NCBI GenBank assembly: GCA_018105865.1 | Contig: CM030841.1 | Coordinates: 8,372,729-8,436,728, forward strand | Reading direction: 5' to 3' | DNA: 64,000 bases | DNA from: Metaphire vulgaris | Taxonomy: Eukaryota; Annelida; Clitellata; Crassiclitellata; Megascolecidae | Part shown: piece by piece, positions 34,612 to 44,934 of the stretch | Numbering within the stretch: position 1 is the stretch's first letter | Layout of the letters: each line of letters opens with the position of its first letter | The notes under the pieces: generated by a model | Database searches by the model: none | What the model was told of the DNA's origin: nothing | The model's input: only the letters and a program-made list of their open reading frames with translations | Program-made: the position numbers and the translations under genes

Positions 34612-35765
34612 GTAAGAGATCGACCTGGGACTCTTACTATGATACTATCTACAGTGTAGCCTACACGCACAGAACTAACTGTTCCACATATATATAATCA
34701 TATACATGTATATATCAATATATACAGATACTCTTATCACTTCACTCTTGGCTTATCCTATTACTCTTATTGTAGCTCTCACTTGGCTACAGGAGATAGA
34801 GCTTCCAGGCTTGCTTTTTTATCGCCTTATCACCCTTTTGCGTTCTATTTAATTAGTACGCTAACGCTATTTGTTATACTATCATGTGAACATAATCAGT
34901 AGGCCTACACCTCTGTAGAAGACTTATGCAGCGGCTCTGCCCGATTTTTTATTCCATGCTGTCACACTGTCTGGTTAGATGGCAGTTGCGCAACCATGGC
35001 TACAGACTAGAGACTTAGGGTGACAGACACCAATATAGGTGGGCTTCGTTCAGTCTAACAGCGTTTATGGGAACATCGTGAGCTGTGTAGTCAATGGAGT
35101 AGTATTTGGAATACAGTATATCAGAGTTAAACCCTGAGCTCGGGAACAACGCTTTAAAGAGCATTGGCGATAAAACGTACTCCCTTGTTCCAGACATTTG
35201 CGTGCAGAGACTGGTTGATGCCCCGGGGCCAAGTTGTCCAAGGCACAAAGTCTTGAGCATAAAAGCGTTCGTCTCGCAGAAAAATGTCGTTGCGGTAAGT
35301 TCCGACGCTTTGAACTTTTTTCTTTCATTCTCTTAACACTGTACCTGCGTCCTTCTCATGCTATTCATTAGTATTCAACTCATTGGGCGAAGTTGGCCTG
35401 ATTGTACCCTTATTCTAAACCCTGACTACCAGTTTTATTCACATGCGTCACTATTACATCAGCGACGAAAATAATATAATATAATAAAAAGGTATAGAGT
35501 GGTTCATTAGAATCTGCGCTGTGTGAAAATCAATAAATTCCACCTATCCATCCATTCATTCACAATATGGTCTTAATGTGTAATCTCATTCGTTGCCCTC
35601 TTGTCCTCTAGTAGGGTTCTTTCTGCATTATCCTTCTTTGTTTACATGCATTTGAGTCTACAAAAAACAAAACGTTGCATAATAAGAACAGTCAAGATCC
35701 GCGCGACCCGATTGCAGAATAACAAAAGATGAAGTTCGTGGTGCAATGGCTATCTATTTTTGCAG
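34612..35765. other. Intron, no feature recognised
   Basis: Lies between the TM6-start exon and the TM6/TM7 exon. Short frames only. Confidence 0.5.
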
Positions 35766-35974
35766 TGTTCATTCTCTGTTGGAGCCCGTTCTTTGTCTTC
35801 GATCTGATGGACGTATTTGGTTTGGTGCGAATGGAGCCGATGAAGCACAAGGCGGTCAACATTTTCATTCAGAGCCTTGCACCGCTAAACAGTGTAGCTA
35901 ACCCCGTCATCTTCTACATCTTCAGTGCGTCCTTGCCACGCAGACTAAGGCAGGTAGCGAAACCACGAAACTGA
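35766..35974 (+). CDS. GPCR exon: TM6, TM7, helix 8 and possible stop
   Basis: Acceptor tatttttgcag. The first two bases complete Val, giving VFILCWSPFFVFDLMDVFGL (TM6 CWSP). ECL3 is VRMEPMKHKAVN; TM7 reads FIQSLAPLNSVANPVIFYIF, then SASLPRRLRQ (helix 8). The usual NPxxY is NPVIF here (Phe7.53). At 35953 there is a good donor, CAG|GTAGCG, in phase 0. If it is not used, translation continues VAKPRN and stops at 35974. Whether the protein ends here or continues in a further C-tail exon is open. Confidence 0.9.
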
Positions 35975-36269
35975 AGTTGCCAAGCTAAGTACTGTATGGT
36001 TCGAAACGATATTCAAATTACCTAATTATTAGTCTGAGAATTCTAACTGTCTGTGGTTACAGTGCGGTGTTTGGTTTTTGGCCCATAAGCTTGCGTCCGA
36101 TACAGTTTTAGTGATTTTCTGTGGCGAGGAAAATTTTTCCTGTAAAACAAAAAGCATAACTGGATGAAATGGTTTTCGAATCTAGAAAGTAGTAGCCAAA
36201 GTTTGTCATTCTTCTTCTCATGTCACTCTCCTTCGTCCTCTGAATCAATCATATCTCAAAATCTGCAAG

Positions 36270-36625
36270 CGTGCTTTTTCATAATTTGTACCAGAACTTT
36301 GGATCTCATATCCAGTATTTATCCGCTCTCTACACTCTACACCATGGTCAAATAACAGATTCTGAGTCACAATTCCCTTCCCTTCTTGCAACATCTCGAG
36401 ATTTTCTTTCTAAACTCAAAAGGCATTTCCTTTCAAAAGAATCATTTCCTCCATATCTGTAACGTCCCAACTACGGTTTAATGATCCTGAATGAATGACC
36501 CCACCTTTGGCTATAACTGCTTCATACTAAGATTAAGCGCCTAGGAACAAGGAGATGCTGAGGTATTGTTTTTGTAAGCGTTTTAGAAATTAACTAGATT
36601 TTTTACTTACTTACTTACTAATGCA
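36270..36625 (+). pseudogene. LINE 3' end with (ACTT)n tail
   Basis: The frame ends SLLATSRDFLSKLKRHFLSK, resembling the F...LK.HLF end of CR1/L2-like LINEs. It is followed by attaagcgcc, gtaagcgttttagaaattaa and a (TTAC)n tail near 36606-36620. The - strand of 49690-49790 has the same terminal sequence and tail. Confidence 0.5.
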
Positions 36626-36720
36626 ATTTGAAAGTGCATTTCATTTTTCATCCGATATTTATCCAACTCGACTACACTTACTGCTCAGTGTAGGCAATAA
36701 GAACTTAGATGCATTGGGAT

Positions 36721-36977
36721 CAGAGATGTCCATGGGTCAATTTTTTAGAACCCATTCCAACTCAACCCAACAAATTTCCAACCCAACACAACCCATACCG
36801 ATAACACCGATAACAGGTTTACTTGACCCAACCCACTGTAATACATAAAGTTTCTTAAATCATGACTTATTATTCTGAACCAACCCAACCCCACCCACCA
36901 TTAATATAGAAAAGTCTGACCCAACCCAATCCAACCCAACCCAACTCATGGGTTAACCCAACCCATGGACATCTCTG
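36721..36977 (+). mobile_element. hAT MITE, 257 bp
   Basis: Ends CAGAGATGTCCATGGGT and ACCCATGGACATCTCTG are perfect inverted repeats of 17 bp; the interior is full of caaccca repeats. Flanks attgggat and atttgggt are similar but offset by one base. A truncated copy is at 22214-22300. Confidence 0.82.
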
Positions 36978-37117
36978 ATTTGGGTGAACTATTTGCACCA
37001 ATTTTGTTGGTCACGAAGATTCTCGAAGCGACTTGATATTTCGGGCAAAGTTCTTTCCAGAAAATATAAATATAAATATTCACGTAGCAGGTTTTAAGTC
37101 ATCTTAAGTACACATGG

Positions 37118-37247
<130 letters not shown>

Positions 37248-37255
37248 ATACTCGC

Positions 37256-37320
37256 GCTGAAAAACCGGACTATAGTCACATTTATAGGTTTGCATTTAAT
37301 ATACCTATGTACGTTAAAAT
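37256..37320 (-). mobile_element. Partial mariner-type MITE
   Basis: gctgaaaaaccgg, then cagtcacattt-like and gtttgcatttaatata blocks match the reverse complement of the 75-bp MITE at 24029-24103. Its far end is replaced by microsatellite-flanked sequence. Confidence 0.6.
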
Positions 37321-37378
37321 CACGGGTTCTTTTTGCGCACACGTTTTTTTGTGTACGTTAAAATGTACGTTAAAATTG

Positions 37379-37431
<53 letters not shown>

Positions 37432-37449
37432 CTTTGATTATAAGTCTTG

Positions 37450-37875
37450 ATGTTTGCGAATAATAAATGTTTTACGGCGATTGACCAAAACCCAGTCTTC
37501 TATGATGTGTGCGATGCATACATCCGTAGACGTGCCGGAGGCTGTCGCTGCTGGCTGCTGGGTTGTCTCGTCCGTAGCAACGACGGCGATGATAACAGCG
37601 ACAGCGCCGCCGCCAGGGCCCAGCGCCGGACCCAGGACCTGCTTCAAAAGTCGACGCTGTCCGCCGCCGCTCCCCACGGCTCAGCGTTGGTTGGTACCTT
37701 CAACGACGACGACAACGAAGATAGCGGCACTCCGTTGACCGTCGGTCGCTCTATGGCGAGAAGGAAATTCAACGGACCACCAAAGTCGGGACAAAACCGA
37801 CCAAAAACCCGACCGGACGAAAGTGAAGAACACGCAGACGTGACTGTTATCACGCACAACGTCGATCTGTACTGA
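37450..37875 (+). CDS. GC-rich ORF, possible GPCR C-tail exon
   Basis: An open frame of about 140 codons in a GC-rich island amid AT-rich DNA. It contains RRRAGGCRCWLLGCLVR, an acidic DDNEDSGT stretch and a basic, Pro-rich end, stopping at 37875. A Cys-rich cluster after a basic stretch is what a palmitoylated GPCR tail looks like, and it lies about 1.5 kb downstream of helix 8. However, an acceptor in the required phase (0) is not obvious: the best AG (atccgtag|ACG) is phase 2. It may instead be a separate or spurious frame. No family was recognised. Confidence 0.3.
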   Translation: MFANNKCFTAIDQNPVFYDVCDAYIRRRAGGCRCWLLGCLVRSNDGDDNSDSAAARAQRRTQDLLQKSTLSAAAPHGSALVGTFNDDDNEDSGTPLTVGRSMARRKFNGPPKSGQNRPKTRPDESEEHADVTVITHNVDLY

Positions 37876-38608
37876 AAGAAACAGGGACAGGCGCATCACT
37901 TTTCAAAAATCAGGGAGGGTTGGACTGCCGAACACAGAATTGTTAGAAATCCAGCGGGATCGGAAAATAAAAATTAAATGTTCGACTTCCCAGGCCTGAG
38001 AAGATGGGATGCAGTCGGAATATTGCTCAGGGCCCATGGAGCTCAAATGGGCCCATGAAGGATTGAAGGGAAACGTTTAAAACAGTTTTTACATAGCCAC
38101 ATTTAAAAAACAATATTGAATATATAAGCCTATATACCTATACTTTATAATTTGTACGTATTTATCTATAGGCCTAAATGTTTCAATGTAATCTACGATT
38201 TTTAGATATAAATAAAAATATGCATACGCGGGTGCTGAACTTTGCAATAAGGGCTCATCCACTTTCATTATGCAGCGGCCCGGACTCTCAGCGACTCTGC
38301 GACTTTTCCCCATTGGGGCTGCCTGAATCGGTGAACAGGGCGATTAGACCCCAAGCCTCCAACAGATCGAATATTGTTCCCATCGGGGTAAAAATAGTCC
38401 TACATCTGTAGTGGATGCAGTGCAATGCTTGACGTGAAATACCCGGCGATTGGATTTATTGATACGAAAATAATGGTCTATTGTGATGTATTCAAAATCA
38501 ATTTTCTCAGTTTCTTTGGTTTCTACACTGACGAGAGCAAGATAACAGAGCTTCATTGGCGCCCACTTCAAGAGTGGCGACCAGCGCATCTGATCTACCT
38601 GCCATAGC
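37876..38608. other. No feature recognised
   Basis: Nothing supportable between the GC-rich ORF and the next hAT element. Confidence 0.4.
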
Positions 38609-38900
38609 CAGGAGGGCCGGATTAAGGTCCGAGTGGGCCGGGGGGCTGGGAAAAAAGGCCGTCGCCTATACTGAAAATCTCCGACAAGCAAAAAAGGGTT
38701 CTCTCTTCCAAATCGTGCTGATGAGCAAAAAAGGGCTATTTTCTTCCAAATCGTGCTGCTGACGAGCAAAAATAAGGTTATCTCGCTTGCAAAACGTGCT
38801 CACAAGCAAAGGAAAAAAGATGGAAAATCGGTGGGCCTATTTTTTCATGGTGAGCCGGGGGGCTACAGCCCCCCTCAGCCCCCGCCTTAATATGGCCCTG
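38609..38900 (+). mobile_element. hAT MITE, 292 bp, TSD gccatagc
   Basis: Starts CAGGAGGGCCGGATTAAG and ends CTTAATATGGCCCTG. The perfect duplication gccatagc is at 38601-38608 and 38901-38908. The interior includes several gacgagcaaaaa.gg units. Confidence 0.92.
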
Positions 38901-39029
38901 GCCATAGCCTAGGTACGTCACTGAAATTATCACAAGTGTTTTAAGCTGACAAAATATTGACGAATAATGGAGGGAATTAAAATCATAGCATAGCAAGAAA
39001 TAAGAAAAATCCAGAACAGTGCATTATTT

Positions 39030-39505
39030 TACGTTACGGAAGGATCTCTGCATATAGTGCTGTTCAAGATAGATATGGTTTTCTGTCTCAGGTTGACGCT
39101 TTGCATTCTTCTGATTTATGAGCCAAAGCCAATCATTTGACCGAAATCCACCCTGACGACCTTGAGGTTGCAGTTTTCATATGAAATTGTTCACTTTGCT
39201 GTTTTGTTTAACAAATCTAGCAATGATGCAATCTAGCATCACAACAATTGAAGACAAACATATTATAATCGAAGGCATTACGCATGTTCCTTTTTCTACA
39301 GTGTAATGGTCAGCAACTGCAGCGGCGAACATTCATTCTCACAGCTGAAGCGCATCAAAGCGAATTAAGGTCAAGCACGGATTGGCCAGGAACGATTAAA
39401 TGACCTGGCGCTGTTGTGTATAGAAAATACTTGACTTCAGCAGCTTGGTTTAAATTCAGTAATTGAAAAATTTGTTGTTAGAATATCCCGACAATTTGAT
39501 GTGCT
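39030..39505 (+). pseudogene. hAT transposase C-terminal remnant (ZMYM1-like)
   Basis: Reading across stops: RISAYSAVQDRYGFLSQVDA, then a region equivalent to DL..ANHL...HPDDLE (about 39060-39190). After a frame change comes VSNCSGEHSFSQLKRIKAN, stop, GQARIGQERLNDLALLCIEN. NCSGE.SFS.LKRIK...R...GQERLN.LALL.IE is the dimerisation domain at the C-terminus of ZMYM1-type hAT transposases. Several stops make it a dead copy. Confidence 0.75.
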
Positions 39506-39813
39506 GGAAGCATATACACATTATATAATGCTATAATTAATGGCATGGTCAATGTTTCTTTATTCTGTTACTTGGTTATTCAACTAATCTAGGATTGTGT
39601 TCCAGATTTGTTGATATTATCTTGTCATTACATTGGATGGATAATAATGTATCTTTAGTTTTGTTTTGATTCAAATAGACCTATGTTGCTATCCTTTATT
39701 GCTAGCACTGCAGTTTTAATCTGTTTCATTATCAAGGTTATATCTTGCTCTGTTGTTTTTTGTAGGCTACTTGGAATATTGTATGTAACCACTTTTGAAT
39801 TGAGTTGAAATAG

Positions 39814-39852
<39 letters not shown>
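39814..39852. repeat. (ATC)n microsatellite
   Basis: About 13 ATC units. Confidence 0.95.
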
Positions 39853-40046
39853 GTGTTGTGCAGGATCTGGGATACGAGAAATGAAAGTTGTCGGCGAAGT
39901 TTCTGGTGAAGATTCCGTGTGTAAAAATCAAAAACAACCAGCAGCTATGACAACATGCGTTTTGGAATGAAGCCAATGGCAGCAACCACGAATTTGGTCA
40001 AAGCTATGCTTAAAAGAGTCATAATCGAATTTTTTAAAATTTTAAG

Positions 40047-40048
<2 letters not shown>

Positions 40049-40114
<66 letters not shown>
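40049..40114. repeat. (TA)n microsatellite
   Basis: About 33 TA units. Confidence 0.95.
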
Positions 40115-40117
<3 letters not shown>

Positions 40118-40377
40118 CAAAAGCCGACAAGGTATGTGAATTTGTCCAGAGGTTCTGCATCAGGGCACCATGCTTTCCAGATTACGATTCTAGTCCCGAG
40201 TATTCGTCGACTGATGCCAAGTGCATCACTAAAATGGCGCCATAGAAGTTTATTAAAAATAACAGTATTCGAGTTTCCGCTGGCTGGAGATTTAACCGTG
40301 CTGACTGAGGGCAAGCCCCAGTAGAAGTCAGACTGACTATTCTCTACAAATTAGATTTTAGTTTTAAATACAAATTA

Positions 40378-40595
40378 TCTGACATTCATTCTCACAGTTG
40401 AAGCGCATCAAAAGCGAATTAGGTTCGAGTTCTACATTTGAAGAGTCTATTTCTACGCTGCATAAGTAACTAATTCAATTTCCAAGTTTAAACTACCAAC
40501 CTTTCTTCCAGTTATTGACAAACTCTTAGCAGCTCCTGAGTCAAAGGATCTCTGCATATAGCCTAGTGTTGTGCAAGATAGATTTTTCCAACATG
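40378..40595 (+). pseudogene. Second hAT transposase remnant, parts out of order
   Basis: HSFSQLKRIKSELGSS (dimerisation domain) is at 40384-40432, and a piece that should precede it, FLPVIDKLLAAPESKDLCI then VVQDRFF, lies downstream at 40495-40590. The same two blocks appear in normal order at 39030-39505. Rearrangement or overlapping insertions must have shuffled them. Confidence 0.6.
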
Positions 40596-40952
40596 ATTTC
40601 CAAACACATTTAAGATTATTTCATTCTGACATTTAGGGTAAACTAATGGAATCCTGGCCACCTTAAATGTTTGAAAGCTCCAAACCAGTTGTCTGTACAA
40701 TTTTTATCCAATTTTGCGCTATAATATCATGAAACGGACGGCAAATTTACTAAAAATGCTTTTTAAAGTCACATAATGTATAAAATTCAATTTTTAAAAG
40801 AATAAAAACGGCAAAACGAGAAATTCACAATTTCCTGGCCACATTATTTCAATCCTGGCCATGTGGCCAGGATTAGAGCATAATATTTTAGCAAGCTCTT
40901 TTATCGAAGCGATGTCAAATTACCATTGTAAAATTTGAATGATCCACTATGG

Positions 40953-41393
40953 CAGTGGTTCTCAAGTCTCAACCCGTGGTCCGCCGACCAAAAGTGGTCT
41001 GCGAGAGGGGCTAGTGCCTAGTAGCCGCGGCAAATTCTTAAAAAACGCTAATAAAAATTACATATATATTTTCCATGTCAGTGGCGTTGCCATGGGTGAG
41101 TTGGGGTTAACCCCCCCCCTTGGGTGCCCGGACCCAACATGTTTTAGAGCAAGCAGCACAATTAAATTAGGTGACGCTTCTTTTTTGCTTGTCGGGGCAC
41201 TGGGGAGGAACGAATATCACACCCGATGAAATTTTTTGCTTGCCATGATTTTTCTCAATTTTCAGGTGGCCCGTGAGAAATTTCTGATCTTTAAAAGTGG
41301 TCCGTGAGGCAAGGAGATCTAAGAACATGCAGATTCAGGTGTAGACTTGTTTCTGTATTTGGCATGATCTTGTTCAAGTTGTTCTCCTCCATG
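40953..41393 (+). mobile_element. hAT element nested in the pogo transposon
   Basis: The left end is CAGTGGTTCTCAAGTC. A perfect 8-bp repeat, cactatgg, is at 40945-40952 and 41394-41401. gtggtccg.gag motifs recur at both ends. The right terminus matches the left poorly. A further partial terminus (CAGTGGCGTTGCCATGG at 41078) suggests yet another insertion inside it. Confidence 0.75.
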
Positions 41394-42058
41394 CACTATG
41401 GAAACCCACTTAATCATACTTACAAGAACTATGGGTACTGAAAATTGGATTAAATGCGTTTTTTAACTTAGCATGATTAACTTAGCATGATTTAAAGTGG
41501 CTTAGAAGGCATTACTGGATAAAATTTTTGTGTAAAATAATCATTTATGATCTACAAAACAGCTGCATTAAGTGAACTTGTCTTGCATTTAGCCTAGTAT
41601 ACAGTAGGCTACAAGAATATATAATATTCATTAATTTTATATTTAATAAAATTCTGAAAACAATTAATAGCCTAACTAGGCCTATTTAATAAACTAGATG
41701 TCAGCTCAGCTGAAAATAATAATCAAACAGCTTTCATTGACTATCATAGAGGCTGTCATTGCCCATTTAAAACACAACTACAATATTCATAACTAACTTC
41801 AGGTTTTGAAGATATAAAACATTTGGTGTAGGTATATGCAGTCCAAAGAGTCTCTGTGAGAACAAGCTTAAAATTTTAATGCTAATTTATTAGTGCAACT
41901 GTTCTTAGAAGTTCTGATCTAGAGCTACTCTAAAAATCACATCAGGTCTTACAACTCGCAGCAAGAAGAAAATGCAGACTAAACTAATTATAATAAATAT
42001 CAATTTAGAGAAACATTTTGGTAGAAATGTTTTGGCATACAACCAAAGAACATTAGGC

Positions 42059-42730
42059 CTATACACACTTTTCACAAACAAATATATTGTTCTCAACATT
42101 AGCACACTCTTCATGAACCCATGAAAAACAGTCACTGCACTGAATCCATTCTTCTGTTGGCTGATCAGTTTCAGATTCGCCACAAATAAAGCAACAGTCA
42201 GACTTGTGCTGATTCCTACTAGGCCTAGTTGTACTACTGCAACTCATTCTCTTTTTTGGTTTCCTTTCTTGACATCCAGAAGTATACACACTTGAATGTG
42301 CTGCCTGATAGTTTCCGCTATATTGGTTCACTTTGCCAACATGTTTATCTGTAATTTTTAATTCCGGCTTGACCTTTCTTTGCTCTTTTGTAGTCTCATC
42401 CGTCATCAGTGGTTTCTTAAAATCTTTGCTGATCTGTGTTGATGATTCATCTTTGCTTTGCTGCAGAATAGGTGCAATGCAGGCTTTTGAATTATTTGCA
42501 TCCTCTTGGCATTTTATTCTTAGACTGTCTTCCATGCATTTATGTCTCACAGCCACTGTTCCTTCAGGCTGTCGAAGTCGTAATTCAGGATGGCGTCGTT
42601 TTACACCACTCCACCACTGTTCTGAAGGCAATCCATTCACGAATTTGACTCCAAACTTTTCTGCAAATTGGATAAACAAAGAAAGGTCGCTTTCCAAAAC
42701 CAATGCCAAGAGAAGCCCTGTTTCCAGCAT
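42059..42730 (-). pseudogene. Pogo-derived gene, 3' part: HTH and PHD finger, no DDE
   Basis: This frame continues the product of 42690-43025 after a one-base shift near 42690-42700. It gives the CENP-B-type HTH core FAEKFGVKFVNGLPSEQWWS, then RRHPELRLRQPEG, followed directly by a Ser/Lys-rich linker and a C-terminal PHD-type finger: CCFICGESE, then EWIQCSDCFSWVHEECANV and FVCEKCV with Cys4-His-Cys3 spacing. Pogo transposases of this type carry a DDE domain of 200 or more residues between these parts; here it is missing. It stops at 42059. Either an internal deletion derivative or, less likely, a domesticated DNA-binding/PHD protein. Confidence 0.75.
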
Positions 42731-43025
42731 AATCCACTAGTTTCATTTCCTGCTCAAAAGATAATTTTGTTGGATGACCTGGACGTGCACTTAAGCTGGT
42801 CTTACCAGCCACCCGAGTGTGTAGTGTACATCGGGGTATTCCAAACATTTGGCTCGCCCTTCTCTGTGACATGATGCGACTTGTCACAGCACTGACTGCC
42901 GATTTCATATTGTCATCTGTCCAATTTAAGCATTTCCCTCGTTTTGTGTGTGTTTTCTTTACACATAAAGGCCCAGTGGTCCTTGAATTGCCTAGAGAAT
43001 GGCTGTTCATCTTATGTTTACCCAT
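42690..43025 (-). pseudogene. Pogo-derived gene, 5' part: psq-type HTH
   Basis: Starts MGKHKMNSHSLG, then RGKCLNWTDDNMKSAVSAVT and MSQRRASQMFGIPRCTLHTR, a classic psq HTH (A...FGIP..TL..R), then SFEQEMKLVDYAGNRAS. After a one-base indel near 42690-42700 homology moves to the neighbouring frame (42059-42730). The DNA-binding domain would recognise the element's terminal repeats. Confidence 0.78.
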
Positions 43026-43134
43026 AATAAAATGTTAGAGATAGATGCAAAAATCCTATAAAATCAAGACAAGTGATTGCTGTAAAATCTGTAACAATCA
43101 GTACTAAAACAAATTCTTACATATTTCATTTTAA

Positions 43135-43411
43135 TAATAAATAATAATAATAATAATTATGCACTTCTATAGCACCATTTCTAACACTCAAGGGTCTCAA
43201 TTGATGGTACTTCAAATCCATCCGCAAAAGACCAGGTCATTCCAAGCTTAGCTGCCAGAAAACAAGTAAGACTCCAGGGCCTTTGGGGATTGACTTGGCT
43301 GGAGGAAGAGACTCAGTTCAATGCAAAAATTTGTGTCGGTGTTGGGATCTGGGGATTGAGGTTTGAGGACGGAATTTCCCCCCTATGAGGCCTATATAAT
43401 ACACTGACCAT
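43135..43411. mobile_element. LINE-tail and CAGTGTTTTAT-family hAT debris
   Basis: 43140-43200 has (AAT)n then cttctatagcacc, as in minus-strand LINE tails. 43268-43411 matches the hAT MITE family (gactccaggg, gacttggctggagga, ttcaatgcaaaaat, ending tacactg), but the left terminus is lost. It lies inside the pogo element. Confidence 0.55.
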
Positions 43412-44122
43412 GAAGTATCCCATACTTGATAAATATAACTGCCATGCCAAAACAGTAGGAAAATTTTTAATAGGCTAATAGGAAAATAAGCAAACTGGCA
43501 CAAGGAATAAAAAGTATTGAATTATCTATTGTAAATATAAATCATAATCATCATGTACATGTATATAAGCAAACATGTATATAAGCAAACATTTGCTATT
43601 ATCACATCACCAAGTGCATACTGTTTGCGTTTAAACTAATTCTGGCAACAAGAACACCAACCCTGAGCTGGGCAAACTGGCCAGAATTATGTAAAATTTC
43701 GACCAGGTTTGTATTAAACAGACAGACGTTAGTTTCGCTGGTCTCAAACGCTCCGTCGACGATCGGATGCCTCAAAATTTTCAGCAAATAGTCTAGAGTG
43801 TTATATTTACAAAATTTAAGCGCTACAGTAATAATAAATGACGTTAAACGACCATAAATGTAATTTGAAAAAGTTTATTCTGTCAAATATGTTGTTGAAA
43901 CTCACTTCTAAATGCTCAAACTTTGATACGAAAAAACCTCGAAATTAGCAAAACCAAAAATATTTAAAATATTTTCTTGAATAGAACGCAGAAAAAATGC
44001 CTAGATTTCAAAGACATTAATGCGCAAAGCACAATTATCGCGCATAAGTAGCATTTCAAAAGTGGCCAGAATTGTAATGGATGGCCAGGGTTCCATTAGT
44101 TTACCCTATATCCCATTTGGTT

Positions 44123-44275
44123 CTTGTCGTTTAATTCACCGCCAATAGTTTATTCAATAGGGTTTAGGGTTAGGTTTAGGGTTTGGGTTAGTGTTAGGGT
44201 TTGGGTTAAGTTGGCTGTGATTTTGCCGAAAAGCCCTTACATTTACCCAATGTTGGCGGTGAATTAATCGACAAG
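44123..44275. repeat. Second inverted-repeat element with telomere-like core
   Basis: Arms of about 26 bp (TTAATTCACCGCCAA at 44131 and its reverse complement ending at 44275, both with outer CTTGTCG) surround a degenerate TTAGGG/TTTAGGG tract at 44160-44215. It shares gggttagtgttaggg with the core of 2978-3240, although the arms are unrelated. It abuts the pogo element's right end. No duplication was identified. Confidence 0.75.
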
Positions 44276-44340
44276 TAGGCCTACACCCATTTTCGTTAAA
44301 ACACACTTCTCGCGTAAAATAATTAATTTATGTTTTAAGC

Positions 44341-44698
44341 CAGCGGTTCTCAACCTGTGGGTCGCGACCCCGACGGGGGTCGAATGACGATTTGCCAGGG
44401 GTCGCCTGAAACCTTAGAAAGTATGGGGCTGTCTCTTTTCTGATGCGCAAAACTTGTAATTGAACTAAATTTTCCCATTGGTAGTTACTAGTTTTTTGTA
44501 GTCTATACTATAATTGCTATTCGAGGATAGGCATTGCAGAAAATTGAATCAGAAGGATTTCAAACATTTTAATTGTTGCAACATTATTATTTTTAACAGT
44601 TTACATTATGAACAAAAGTGATTTTACGGTTGGGGGTCGCCACGTCATGGGGAATTGAATTAAAGGGGTCGCGGCACTATAAAGGTTGAGAACCGCTG
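44341..44698 (+). mobile_element. hAT MITE, 358 bp
   Basis: Ends CAGCGGTTCTCAACCTG and AGGTTGAGAACCGCTG are inverted; ggtcgc motifs are subterminal at both ends. Flanks ttttaagc (44333-44340) and ttttaaac (44699-44706) match at 7 of 8. Confidence 0.9.
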
Positions 44699-44934
44699 TT
44701 TTAAACTGATCGAGAGAGATTTTAAATGGCCCTGTTTCAGGCCAACTGTCTCTCAAAGGTCTCTCAGTCTTCTAGTCTATAGAACGATAAACAACTTTGG
44801 GCGTTACTGAGCAAACGATATGCGGCATAATTGGCTGATGGAAAAAGAGGACACACATAATTTTCATAAAATCTGGTAACAATCTCCAGTATTTTGATTT
44901 TGGAAATCTGGCAACCCTAGGTTCTGGTCTTAAG

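Larger units (their letters stand above)
40636..44106 (-). mobile_element. Pogo-like DNA transposon, 3.47 kb, TA duplication
   Basis: The 25-bp ends GGGTAAACTAATGGAATCC (left) and the right end, read on the - strand as GGGTAAACTAATGGAACCC, are inverted and flanked by TA (40634-40635 and 44107-44108). Subterminal tggccag repeats occur at 40655, 40849-40875, 43678, 44063 and 44082. Inside are a broken transposase-derived gene (42059-43025, - strand), a later hAT insertion (40953-41393) and LINE/hAT debris near 43140-43411. TA duplications and a psq-type HTH place it in the pogo group of Tc1/mariner. Confidence 0.85.

Noticed and set aside
34370..34615. 81-codon frame covering the sixth GPCR exon
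   Set aside because: It is in the wrong frame; the exon's own frame gives the conserved SRGIIPQAKIKT sequence with matching splice phases.
35729..35765. Residues upstream of VFILCWSP as coding
   Set aside because: A clear acceptor (tatttttgcag) ends at 35765 and the phase fits the previous exon, so this part is intron.
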